Positions 52,101 to 58,801 of a stretch of 64,000 nt of DNA are shown in pieces. The notes under the pieces are model-generated. The model made no database searches. It had not been told where the DNA came from and saw only the letters and a list, made by a program, of their open reading frames with translations. The stretch's first letter is position 1, and each line of letters opens with the position of its first letter. The translations under genes were made by a program, and so were the position numbers. Where the stretch lies: NCBI RefSeq assembly GCF_001746295.1, contig NZ_MJAH01000015.1:266804-330803 (forward strand). Reading direction: 5' to 3'. Source of the DNA: Streptomyces sp. LUP47B. Lineage in GTDB: Bacteria; Actinomycetota; Actinomycetes; Streptomycetales; Streptomycetaceae.

Positions 52101-53067
52101 CCCGGTGGCCGGTGTCCTTTCCGCCGACCGCCTCGACACCCTCACCGACCCCGAACTCACCGAACTGGCCCGCCGTACGACCGTCTTCGCGCGCTGCACC
52201 CCCGAGCACAAGACCCGGATCGCCCGGGCCCTCCAGGCCGGCGGCCACACGGTCGGCTTCCTCGGCGACGGCGTCAACGACCTGCCCGCCCTGCGCACCG
52301 CCGACGTGGGCATCGCCCCACGCGACGCGGCCGGGGTGACCAGGGAGAACGCGGACCTGGTCCTCGCCGGGAAGGACCTCACCGCGATCGGCCACGCGGT
52401 CGCCGCCGGCCGTCACGCGGGCGGCAACATCGCCACGTATCTGCGCATCACGCTCTCCTCCAACCTCGGCAACGTGATCGCGATGCTCTCCGCGGGCCTG
52501 CTCCTGCCCTTCCTGCCGATGCTCCCGGCCCAGGTCCTCGTCCAGAACCTGTGCTTCGACGCGGCCCAACTGGCCTTCGCCCACGACCGTCCCGCCCCGT
52601 CCGCCGTGCGCCGGCCGAGCGTTCTGGACCCCCGGGCGCTGCTCCGGTTCATCGTCGGATTCGGCGCGCTGAACGCGGTGGCGGACCTGGCGACCTTCGG
52701 TGCCCTGGCGTTCGCGCTGCGGGGCCCGGGCGACGACGAGGCGCTGTTCCACTCGGGTTGGTTCACGGAGAACCTGCTGACGCAAGCGGTGGTGATGGTC
52801 CTGCTGTCCTTCGGCAGAGGCGGCAGAGGCGGCAGAGGCGGCAAGGGTGGCAGGCGGCCGGGCCCGGTGACCTGGTCGGCCGCCGGACTGGCCGGAATCG
52901 GTCTGCTGCTCCCCGCGTCCCCTCTGGGCTCGGCCCTGGGCCTGAGTCCCCTGCCCGGGGTGTACTACGGACTGCTCGCTGCCGTACTGGCCTTGTACGC
53001 CGTAGGCCTGACGGCGGCGAGGACGCGCCACGAGCGCGTCTCGTCAGCCACAGTTGCGCAATCCTGA
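49111..53067 (+). CDS. MgtA-like P-type ATPase with a 460-residue repeat extension
   Basis: A 1318-residue frame from GTG at 49111. Residues 1-460 are low-complexity and repetitive. From about residue 475 comes a typical P3B-type ATPase: RRLDTGPRGLTEAQAAERLTRFGENTV, the actuator TGES (638-641), membrane helix with LTPEMLPVLVTTCLARGA, the phosphorylated Asp796 in CVDKTGTLTQDRP, GDGVNDLPALRTADVGIA (from about 1052) and C-terminal helices. Family members move Mg2+. An in-frame ATG at 50488 would give an 859-residue ATPase of normal length but has no ribosome site. The extension uses A/T-ending codons far more than its neighbours. Confidence 0.9.
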   Translation: MSEEPEARGEDGGPPSTAPAASDGAVTGGAVPGGPISEADGSSASVSASASVVPGDSRSGRGGAASVADGRSSSGSVGRAGRASVGGGRSSPGAAGSVGRVSASGVEGGPASAAEGRLSPGAAGSAGRLSESGGPGGASSVGEGRLSSGSEGSAGRASVPGAVDGPLSTSAVPGRATTGPADPAAPAGPTGPTPGAFAPGPPTPAPVLGVGLTGDPAAADPPTRARGLGVVLRGDPVAVDAATPARVLDGGSSRDGAAADPPPPAPVLGVGPSGDPVAPDLPPRARGLGVGLRGGPVAADAPTPASVLGGGPSRDPAGVGLTGDPAAADPPPPVPVLEVGLSGDPVAPDPPPSAPDLEVGLSDDPAPDPPPPAPALWGGSTGTPAAAGSSPPVPVLRTFPTGDPAAPDPSPRAPAAPALPVAPGTTAASPSPAPPVLRAVPPVDSADADDGGPADPDSRMGPRTGPGPAAPPAGLLEVFRRLDTGPRGLTEAQAAERLTRFGENTVPDTRDLSWPRLFVRSVRDPFTAVLLCLGLVSAAVFAWGTASVILLLVVVSCVLRASGEHRAARSTAGLRRLVATTVTVQRRVYEDAAPVTREIPVEELVLGDVVRLGPGDLIPADVRLLRSTGLTVHQAALTGESTPVDKSAVEAPGDDGVFQDPRLCFQGGSVASGSATAVVTATGGDTRFAAAHRRTGKPPATTFERSVQGVSWILIRFALLTPPLVLMANAALRGRGLETLPFAVAVAVGLTPEMLPVLVTTCLARGAALLARTHGVIVRRLPALHDIGAMDVLCVDKTGTLTQDRPVVHRALDTEGHDDPEVLRWAAAAAWWSLQLADLPAPDALDEALLAAADEDALTSYDGITARPFDPARRLATVIVRTPGRLGTHTQITKGAVEAVLQRCALPDDERSRLRGLADAQAADGLRVLAVAATERPAGDRPQERGLTFRGLVTLRDDLAPTAAEALAGLAARGVNVKVLTGDHPGTAVRACRDLGVPVAGVLSADRLDTLTDPELTELARRTTVFARCTPEHKTRIARALQAGGHTVGFLGDGVNDLPALRTADVGIAPRDAAGVTRENADLVLAGKDLTAIGHAVAAGRHAGGNIATYLRITLSSNLGNVIAMLSAGLLLPFLPMLPAQVLVQNLCFDAAQLAFAHDRPAPSAVRRPSVLDPRALLRFIVGFGALNAVADLATFGALAFALRGPGDDEALFHSGWFTENLLTQAVVMVLLSFGRGGRGGRGGKGGRRPGPVTWSAAGLAGIGLLLPASPLGSALGLSPLPGVYYGLLAAVLALYAVGLTAARTRHERVSSATVAQS
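49727..50330 (+). repeat. tandem ~57-base repeats in the ATPase 5' region
   Basis: About ten degenerate units encode about 19 residues each, of the type LGVGLTGDPAAADPPTRAR. DNA units resemble GTGCTTGGGGTCGGGCTGAC. An earlier set (about 49290-49600) encodes another unit of the type GRLSPGAAGSAGRLSESG. The unit phase is kept in frame throughout, so the repeats vary in number without breaking the gene. Confidence 0.75.
52813..52852 (+). repeat. 9-base microsatellite coding a Gly-Arg loop
   Basis: Three units of GGCAGAGGC and a diverged fourth encode GRGGRGGRGGKGG between two C-terminal membrane helices of the ATPase. Units of nine keep the frame, so length variation between strains is likely. 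Confidence 0.65.
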
Positions 53068-53079
53068 GACTGAGGGGCC

Positions 53080-53328
53080 TCAGGGACAGGCGATGTCGAA
53101 CCCGTACCGCAGGGGTTCGTCCGTCACCCCGTGATCGAGCCGGTAGACGTAGACCCCCTCCACCCGCACTCCGGGCGGCGCTCCGTCGGCCCGGCAGGGA
53201 TACGTCACCTGCACCACCCGCGGCCGATCGGCAACCTTGACCCGCAACCCATCGGCCGGTCCGCCCTCGAGAACGGCGACTTCCCAACCGGTCACGTCGG
53301 CCGTCTCCACTGTCTCCGTTGCTTCCAC
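53080..53328 (-). CDS. small conserved hypothetical protein
   Basis: The 82-residue protein contains WEVAVLEGGPADGLRVKVADRPRVVQVTYPCRADGAPPGVRVEGVYVYRLD, mostly beta strands. It is convergent with the ATPase gene (12 bases after its stop). This short beta-rich family recurs near actinobacterial secretion or phage-tail genes, but I cannot name it. A shared intergenic region of about 100 bases separates it from the divergent toxin operon. Confidence 0.7.
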   Translation of the reverse strand: MEATETVETADVTGWEVAVLEGGPADGLRVKVADRPRVVQVTYPCRADGAPPGVRVEGVYVYRLDHGVTDEPLRYGFDIACP

Positions 53329-53430
53329 GCCGACAGTTTAAAGCTTGCGCAATCATCCGATCCGTGCCCTCTTTGGGTCACGGGGCCCGTTGCTACCCTC
53401 CAAGCACTGAGCGAGGAGAGGGTGTTGAGC

Positions 53431-53757
53431 ATGGCGGACGGGTTCTCCGTGGACCTCGACGCGCTTCGCAAGGCCGCCTCCGGGGTCAGCACCACCCTGG
53501 ACGCGATGGCCACCAAGAAGGTGAGCGACATCGACGCTCCCAAGGACGCCTTCGGGCACGATGAACTGGCCGGGGCGGTCGTCGACTTCACCGACCGGTG
53601 GAACATCGGCGTCTCCCACCTCGCCACCGACGGCGCGGAGGTCTCCGACCGGCTGAACCACTGCGTCCAGAGCTACGAGGCGGCCGAGCAGCACATCCAG
53701 CTCTCGGCCGAGGGCATTCTGAAGTCCTCGTCCGGAACCGACCCGGGGGCGTCCTGA
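53431..53757 (+). CDS. WXG100-like (ESX/type VII) small helical protein
   Basis: The 108-residue helical protein starts DGFSVDLDALRKAASGVSTTLDAMATKKVSDIDAPKDAFGH and has RWNIGVSHLATDGAEVSDRLNHCVQSYEAAEQHI. It resembles the short helix-turn-helix partners of LXG/WXG toxins, though the W-x-G turn is altered to RWNIG. The start could be ATG 53431, or GTG 53422 or TTG 53425; GAGGAGAGG upstream fits any. It overlaps the toxin gene by one base and is likely its export partner. Confidence 0.75.
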   Translation: MADGFSVDLDALRKAASGVSTTLDAMATKKVSDIDAPKDAFGHDELAGAVVDFTDRWNIGVSHLATDGAEVSDRLNHCVQSYEAAEQHIQLSAEGILKSSSGTDPGAS

Positions 53758-55007
53758 TGGCGGCCGGGCTCGGCGAGACGTCGGACCCCCGCGAGCTCGT
53801 CCCCGGCGCACCGGACGCCCTGACCGCCACCGCGCAGTCCCTGCTCGCCTACGGCGACGTCCTCATCGAGGCCGGCGAAGGACTAGCGAAGATCGACACG
53901 GAGAACGGCTGGAGCGGCGAGGCCGGTGACGCCTTCCGTGACCGTTTCCACGGTCAGCCGGCCCGATGGGTCGAGGCGGGTAACAACTTCCACGCCGCCG
54001 CGAACGCCGTCTACGACTACATCGCCGCCCTGCGCGCGGGCCAGCAGCGTGCGGGCGAGGCCATCTCCCAGTACGCGCGCGGGCAGTCGGCCACCGCGAC
54101 CGCCAAGAACGCCCACGACCAGCAGGTCGACGAGGCGCGCGGCAAGGGGGACACCACCGAGATCCCCTTCCACGATCCCGGCGAGGCCGACCGTGCCGCC
54201 GCCCGCGGGACGCTCGAGACGGCTCGCGGAAACGTGGACAGCGCGGGACACACCGCGGCCGCGCTGGTGAAGAAGGCCACGGAGGCCGCCCCCGAGCGCC
54301 CGGGATTCTGGTCCAAGGTCGGCGACTTCTTCGGCGATGTGGGTGAGGACCTGCTGGACGGCGGCAAGACCGTCGTCAACGACCTCGCCTCCTTCGGGAA
54401 CGCCATGGTCCAGCATCCGGGCGACAGCGCGGCGATGCTCGGCGGCATGCTGCTGGCCGGAGTCAGCGCCGGGGGCGAAGGACTCGGCGTGGCCCTGGAC
54501 GCCACGGGCGTCGGAGCGGTCGCAGGCGTACCGCTCAACGTCGTCTCCGCCGCCGGGATCGCCACCGGTGTCGGCCTCGCGGGCGCCGGCGCGGTGGACC
54601 TGGCGCAGCACGCCACGAACGACTCCAAGGTCGAACCCCTCCGGATGAACAGCGAGGGCTCGGGAACCGGCGGCTCCACCCAGCAGCCCGCCTCCGACCT
54701 GATCAAGAACGGCCGGCAGTACCAGGGCACCGGCGGTCGCGCCGGGAACAACCTGCCGGTGGAGAACGGTCCCAAGGACGGCACCCTCTACAAGACGGAC
54801 CCGCAGACCGGAAAAGTCACCAACTACACGACGTACGACTCCGAGGGCCGCGCGGTCAAGCGCGTGGACCTGGAGGGCCGTCCGCACGGCGGGGTGGACA
54901 CACCGCACGTCGTAGAGTACGTGCGTAACACCAACCCGAAGACCGGCGAGGTCTTCGTGCGCCCCTCGAACGACGTGCGCGCCGCGTTCCCCTGGGAGAT
55001 TCCGTGA
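53757..55007 (+). CDS. polymorphic toxin with WXG-like N-terminus and type 24-like toxin domain
   Basis: The 416-residue protein has three parts. The helical N-terminal export domain carries the W-x-G turn ENGWSGEAGDAFRDRF (about residues 48-63). A glycine-rich hydrophobic stretch lies at about 225-285 (MLLAGVSAGGEGLGVALDATG). The C-terminal domain (about 317-416) contains VTNYTTYDSEGRAVKRVDLEGRPHGGVDTPHVVEY and ends RPSNDVRAAFPWEIP, matching my memory of polymorphic toxin type 24. The enzymatic activity of that toxin class is not established here. It sits between a WXG100-like gene and a likely immunity gene (4-base overlap). Confidence 0.8.
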   Translation: MAAGLGETSDPRELVPGAPDALTATAQSLLAYGDVLIEAGEGLAKIDTENGWSGEAGDAFRDRFHGQPARWVEAGNNFHAAANAVYDYIAALRAGQQRAGEAISQYARGQSATATAKNAHDQQVDEARGKGDTTEIPFHDPGEADRAAARGTLETARGNVDSAGHTAAALVKKATEAAPERPGFWSKVGDFFGDVGEDLLDGGKTVVNDLASFGNAMVQHPGDSAAMLGGMLLAGVSAGGEGLGVALDATGVGAVAGVPLNVVSAAGIATGVGLAGAGAVDLAQHATNDSKVEPLRMNSEGSGTGGSTQQPASDLIKNGRQYQGTGGRAGNNLPVENGPKDGTLYKTDPQTGKVTNYTTYDSEGRAVKRVDLEGRPHGGVDTPHVVEYVRNTNPKTGEVFVRPSNDVRAAFPWEIP

Positions 55008-55507
55008 GCAGCACCAGGCCGTCGTGGTCCGACCGGAAGCCGCCGGCGTTCTTCACCCGGTGGCGCGCGGACTGGAAGGACGAGGAACTCACCCCGGCCA
55101 ACTACCTCGACTTCGAGGGCGGCCTGCGCTTCGTCCTGGCGGCGGCCTGGCTGTTCTGCCCCGAGACGGTCGAGTACCGGGGCTGTGTGTTCCTCAAGGA
55201 CCGCTTCACCCAGGACAACATCGACAACTGGTTCACCACGCTGGACGGCGACCGCGAACGCATCGAGGCGGTGGCCAACCACGTCGAACTCTGGTCGGTG
55301 TTCAACAACACCCCCCTCACGGACGACGACCACCTCGGCGAAGAACTCCCCCAACTCGCCCTGGCCCTGGGAGAGTCCTGGCAGGGCATCCTCTCCACGC
55401 GCTACCCCGACCGCGAGATCACGGTCGAGGTGAGCGACGAGGAGGACGGCGCCTACGGTCCGACGGTGACGTTCTGGACGTCTCCGGTGCCGTCGGTGTT
55501 CGGCTAG
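55004..55507 (+). CDS. putative immunity protein of the polymorphic toxin
   Basis: The 167-residue acidic soluble protein starts with GTG, overlapping the toxin stop. It reads FFTRWRADWKDEELTPANYLDFEGGLRFVLAAAWLFCPE near the N-terminus and ends ITVEVSDEEDGAYGPTVTFWTSPVPSVFG. No known family is recognised. Its position directly after the toxin, and its acidity opposite the basic toxin domain, support an immunity role. Absence of any other partner and the tight coupling strengthen this. Confidence 0.7.
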   Translation: MSSTRPSWSDRKPPAFFTRWRADWKDEELTPANYLDFEGGLRFVLAAAWLFCPETVEYRGCVFLKDRFTQDNIDNWFTTLDGDRERIEAVANHVELWSVFNNTPLTDDDHLGEELPQLALALGESWQGILSTRYPDREITVEVSDEEDGAYGPTVTFWTSPVPSVFG

Positions 55508-55516
55508 CGCAGCCGG

Positions 55517-55789
55517 TCACCCGTGGTGAGCAGTACGGCTGCGGTGGCGGCGCGGCGGGAAGCGGCCACGCCCCCCGTCGCGATGGTCCCGCCGTTCGCC
55601 GGCGGTCGGCGACTCGGACCGAGGTCCCACCGGGGGCTGCGGGGTGACGCGTCCGCTGCGGCGGGGCAGGGGCGTGCTGTACCGGTGCACGGCGATTCTG
55701 CCGGCGTGCTCGATGTTGAGCCGGTGGATCACGTATGCCGCGGCCGCGATGAGGACGATGAAGGCGGCGACTGTCAGGAAGGCGTTCAT
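55517..55789 (-). CDS. small membrane-anchored protein with Arg/His-rich tail
   Basis: The 90-residue protein has one N-terminal helix (FLTVAAFIVLIAAAAYVIHRL) followed by a very basic tail rich in Arg, His, Pro and Gly. It is 10 bases from the convergent immunity-gene stop. A single-helix protein with a basic cytoplasmic tail may interact with DNA or a membrane complex. Family unknown; reading-frame quality supports a real but short gene. Confidence 0.55.
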   Translation of the reverse strand: MNAFLTVAAFIVLIAAAAYVIHRLNIEHAGRIAVHRYSTPLPRRSGRVTPQPPVGPRSESPTAGERRDHRDGGRGRFPPRRHRSRTAHHG

Positions 55790-55799
55790 GGCGGCCGCC

Positions 55800-56396
55800 T
55801 CACATACCGACGATCAGGCGGCTGGGCAGACCGGCCCGATCGGGCTGTCGGGGGACGGCCGTGAACGCGGCGGAGGCGCCGCCTTCGTACTCCCATGCCT
55901 CGTCCGGCTCCAGTGGCTCCTCGGCCGCGGCGACGCCGTGCCGGGCCGCCTCCGCGGCGATGAGCGCGCTCGCGGTCAGGGGCGGGCCGTCGTGGTCGGA
56001 CGCGGCAGCCATCAGCCGGGCCGCCGACTCCGCCCCGGTCTCCGGCGGGATGATCAGCAGGTCCCAGCGGCCGGTGCCGTAGGAGAGCAGCAGCAGCTTG
56101 TGCGGGTCGATTTCCGGGGTGAACCAGCCGACCCTGACGACATGCCCGCCCACGGGAACCCGGCGGGGGATGACTGGCCAGTACTTCGGGTTGACGGCGA
56201 TGCGCGTGATGCGGCCCCACAAGGGGTCCAACACATCGGTCAGCGCGGGCAGTTCGCTCAGCAGATCCCGGGAGCGGGGCCACCAGGCACCGTCCAGGAG
56301 CCCTCGCGATGCGCCGTCGGTCTTCAGGGCGAGACGCGCGGCCGGGGCTGCGAGGGGCCCGGGGTGCGGCAGGGCGGGATACAAGGTCGCCGACAT
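55800..56396 (-). CDS. DUF5994-type conserved protein
   Basis: The 198-residue protein has the DUF5994 pattern: LKTDGASRGLLDGAWWPRSRDLLSELPALTDVLDPLWGRITRIAVNP (about residues 25-72), then VGGHVVRVGWFTPEIDPHKLLLLSYGTGRWDLLIIPPET. It is common in streptomycetes with unknown function. The ATG at 56396 gives the family's usual MSATL start. An in-frame ATG at 56486 is possible, and the GTG at 56504 is unlikely because it lies in the previous gene's terminator stem. It runs in the same direction as the gene before it. Confidence 0.75.
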   Translation of the reverse strand: MSATLYPALPHPGPLAAPAARLALKTDGASRGLLDGAWWPRSRDLLSELPALTDVLDPLWGRITRIAVNPKYWPVIPRRVPVGGHVVRVGWFTPEIDPHKLLLLSYGTGRWDLLIIPPETGAESAARLMAAASDHDGPPLTASALIAAEAARHGVAAAEEPLEPDEAWEYEGGASAAFTAVPRQPDRAGLPSRLIVGM

Positions 56397-56503
56397 GATG
56401 CGGACCCGTCTCCGGGCCGCCTCTGCGGCGGCCCGGGTTTCATCTCTCGCCGAGAACGACCCGGCGTGAAAGCCGATGTGCGGCATGCCCTCGGTACGTT
56501 CCA

Positions 56504-56538
56504 CACTACTCCGCGCCCCGCCGCGACGCGGAGTAGTG
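56504..56538 (-). terminator. terminator hairpin upstream of the DUF5994 gene
   Basis: CACTACTCCGCG at 56504-56515 pairs perfectly with CGCGGAGTAGTG at 56527-56538 (11-base loop). It lies just after the stop of the minus-strand gene ending at 56544, so it terminates that transcript. Confidence 0.6.
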
Positions 56539-56543
56539 GCTGC

Positions 56544-56891
56544 CTAGAGGTGGAGCAGGCGCTGGGTCATCTCCCGGTACTGCCTAAGCGCGTGACGGAG
56601 TTCGTCGGACTGCGTGTCGGGGTCCTGGTCCTGCCAGCCGGCCCGCAGGACACGTCGCCGTTCCGCGAGGGCGCTGACGAGCTGGGCGGTGGCTTCGTCG
56701 AAGGCGCTCTCGGCCTCTTCCAGCGCCTCGAGCGGGGTGTCGGCGAAAGTGTTGAGGGCGTGCCCGAGGCGTACGGCGATCGTGTCCCGTTCGGCCGACG
56801 GGAGCAGCGGCTCCGGGCCCGCGGCGCGGCGTTCGGCGCGACCCCGGGGTTGGTCCTCAGGCTGCTGGGCGCGTGTCTGGTCGTACATCAT
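56544..56891 (-). CDS. conserved hypothetical helical protein
   Basis: The 115-residue protein runs from ATG at 56891: MMYDQTRAQQPEDQPRG, then RLGHALNTFADTPLEALEEAESAFDEATAQLVSALAERRRVLRAGW and ELRHALRQYREMTQRLLHL. It is strongly helical and charged. The open frame extends to 57086, but the extra 65 residues have odd composition (HKQQHYREANSDSEACHDRF) and no ribosome site, so they are left out. Function and family unknown; the same orientation and spacing as its neighbours suggest a small streptomycete gene cluster. Confidence 0.6.
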   Translation of the reverse strand: MMYDQTRAQQPEDQPRGRAERRAAGPEPLLPSAERDTIAVRLGHALNTFADTPLEALEEAESAFDEATAQLVSALAERRRVLRAGWQDQDPDTQSDELRHALRQYREMTQRLLHL

Positions 56892-57090
56892 CGAGGGCCG
56901 CTTCCGTTCCGCCTGAAGGTGTCCTTGGTCCTCTGGACAGCCTGCTTCAGGCTTCCGGAGACTTCCGTGATCCCGCTCGTCATCGTCTGCGCCTGGTTTC
57001 TGATGGTCCGTGAAACGGTCATGGCAGGCCTCACTGTCGGAGTTCGCCTCACGGTAATGCTGCTGCTTGTGCGGTGTCAGGGGCATCTCC

Positions 57091-57351
57091 TCACATGTCG
57101 TCCGGCTGCGTGTGATCGTCCCGGGAGGACTGGCTGGTCAACAGCCAGGAGCGCACCGGCTCCGCGATGCGCGTGGTGTCCACGGTGAGCTGGAGACGTG
57201 TTCCGCCGTCAGCGCCCGCGGGGTAGCTGCGCGCTTCGGTGGTGGCGAAACAACCGCGGAGAATCTCCGCGACATGACGAGCCGCCTCAGGATCCGCGGC
57301 GACGATACGAACCTCCGCGTGCCCGGCCGACGGCAGTTCCGGTGACTTCAT
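57091..57351 (-). CDS. small conserved hypothetical protein
   Basis: This 86-residue protein reads VRIVAADPEAARHVAEILRGCFATTEARSYPAGADGGTRLQLTVDT, a compact alpha-beta pattern with one cysteine. It ends in a polar tail. GGGGTCGCC lies before the ATG at 57351. It is the upstream member of the small minus-strand group with 56544-56891. No function can be assigned. Confidence 0.65.
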   Translation of the reverse strand: MKSPELPSAGHAEVRIVAADPEAARHVAEILRGCFATTEARSYPAGADGGTRLQLTVDTTRIAEPVRSWLLTSQSSRDDHTQPDDM

Positions 57352-57809
57352 GGCGACCCCTTGCAGCTCTGTTGACCATGGGCAGCCGGCCCGGGGCCGA
57401 TGGCAGGTGCTCTTCGATCATCGATCATCGTAGGTTCGACGGTCGCGGTCATGACGCGGACCTGTCCCGACGTGGGCGGCGGTATGCGAAGTACTCCCGG
57501 CTCGTTTCACTCTACGCCGCTCGGCGGCCCCGGGAGAGCCGGTCCGTGCTTGTGAGCAGGCCTTTTATCGAGAGACCACGAGCCCGGCACCGTCGGCGGG
57601 CCTGGCCGGTGCGACCAGGACCCCACGGTGTCCGCAGCCTCGACTGCAGTCGCCGGTACGAGACCTTCGAGGAAGTGCCGGGCGCTACCGCGCACACCCG
57701 CGACGGAAGGAGCGGAGCGGGCGGTCGGGACGGTGCCGCTCATCATCGCGTCCATCGCGTCCATCGCCGTTCGAGGCGGATTACCTCACCGTAGAGCGCG
57801 CGAAAATCT
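57352..57809. other. gene-free stretch, little structure seen
   Basis: About 460 bases with no convincing reading frame. A short tandem GATCATC occurs at about 57416-57428. It may hold the promoter of the minus-strand cluster at its left end; nothing else can be supported. Confidence 0.4.
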
Positions 57810-58409
57810 ATGCTGGCTGGAGTAGACATTGAGTGCCGCCATGGTTATGGTTTCTCTCGTAGCCCAGAGAGACAGAAGGGCCCGGCAGACACGAACTGCC
57901 GGGCAGCGGTATGTAGTTGCAGTGCGCAGGACGGTGCGGTGGTGGAGTTCCGAAGCCAGGGTTGCTGCAGGACGGCGACGGGGCTGACGACCGGACCGGG
58001 TGGCCCGCGGTGATCAGGGGCCGCCATTCGCAGTACGCAGCAGTGAAGTCAGCGGTACCTCGGTGAAGGCGTCGGCTGTGGGCGCGCGCATCGGGAAGCA
58101 GTACCAGCAGTGCAGCAGTACGCAGTACCCGTTTGGCAAGTGATTGGTTCAGAGGGAAGAACGGAGGAGCCGAGCGCCATCAGGATCGCCCGGGCGGAAG
58201 TCTTGAGTCCGGGTACCGCAGGACATCGACAGTGAGGTGGTCTCCGGTCAGGCAACAGCGATCCCAGCAGCCCCGACAGCATCTCGGTCGGGTCCGCGGA
58301 AACAGAAGGCCGGCGCAGTACCAGGGCCGGCAGATGGTGTAGCAGTTCCTTCGGGGTCCTGGTGCCGTACGGCACCAGGACCCCTCCACGCGTTCCGCAG
58401 AGAGGTGAG
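57810..58409 (+). ncRNA. long structured leader or non-coding RNA upstream of the MerR-like gene (candidate)
   Basis: About 600 bases without a good reading frame, with ordered hairpins: TTTCTCTC/GAGAGA around 57852-57872, and a 9-base-pair stem at 57880-57904 (GCCCGGCAG, loop ACACGAA). Repeats of GCAGTAC occur at about 58030, 58100 and 58315, and a 32-base perfect palindrome lies at 58353-58384. A -10-like TATGCT at about 57811 could start it. I recall similar sequence from other streptomycetes but cannot verify it. It does not match tmRNA, RNase P RNA or SRP RNA. Confidence 0.4.
58353..58384. promoter_or_regulatory. 32-base perfect palindrome before the MerR-like gene
   Basis: GGGGTCCTGGTGCCGT at 58353-58368 is followed by its exact complement to 58384, leaving no unpaired centre at DNA level (GTAC core). 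It ends 25 bases before the MerR-like start. It could be an operator, or in RNA a 14-base-pair stem acting as a terminator or attenuator. Confidence 0.7.
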
Positions 58410-58742
58410 ATGACAGCAGACGATTCCTTCGGCCGTCTCGACGACGACGATTACCCCGCCTACACCATGGGCCGAGCTGCCGAGATGCTCGGCACCACCC
58501 CCAGCTTCCTCCGCGCCCTCGGCGAAGCCCGCCTCATCACCCCGCTCCGCTCCGAGGGCGGACATCGCCGCTACTCCCGCTATCAGCTGCGGATCGCCGC
58601 CCGCGCCCGGGAACTCGTCGACCACGGCACCCCCATCGAGGCTGCCTGCCGCATCATCATCCTCGAAGACCAGCTCGAAGAAGCCCAGCGCATCAACGCC
58701 GAGTACCGCCGCGCCGCCTCCCAGCACGCGGTCGGCATCTGA
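58410..58742 (+). CDS. small MerR-like helix-turn-helix protein
   Basis: The 110-residue protein has a MerR-type DNA-binding domain: YTMGRAAEMLGTTPSFLRALGEARLITPLRSEGGHRRYSRYQLRIAARARELV (about residues 18-70), then a dimer helix EAACRIIILEDQLEEAQRINAEYRRAA. The C-terminal effector domain of normal MerR proteins is missing; length is typical for the short streptomycete forms. AGAGGTGAG precedes the ATG. It is expressed after a long structured leader. It is probably a nucleoid- or stress-related regulator; the effector is unknown. Confidence 0.85.
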   Translation: MTADDSFGRLDDDDYPAYTMGRAAEMLGTTPSFLRALGEARLITPLRSEGGHRRYSRYQLRIAARARELVDHGTPIEAACRIIILEDQLEEAQRINAEYRRAASQHAVGI

Positions 58743-58801
58743 CCCGCAGCCCGCAGCGAGTGGCAGGCCGCGCTGATCCGTCAATTTCAGAATACGAGTG
58801 C

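Noticed and set aside
48705..52382. A 1225-residue open frame on the minus strand, antisense to the ATPase
   Set aside because: It arises from the GC-rich repeats and third-position GC of the plus-strand gene; composition is Arg/Ser/Pro-rich with no domain and no ribosome site.
53431..55507. A full type VII secretion locus
   Set aside because: EssC/EccC, EccB, EccD and mycosin genes are absent; only the substrate module is here.
57810..58409. tmRNA, RNase P RNA or SRP RNA
   Set aside because: The diagnostic features of each (for example a tag frame ending in Ala-Ala, or conserved RNase P helices) are not seen.
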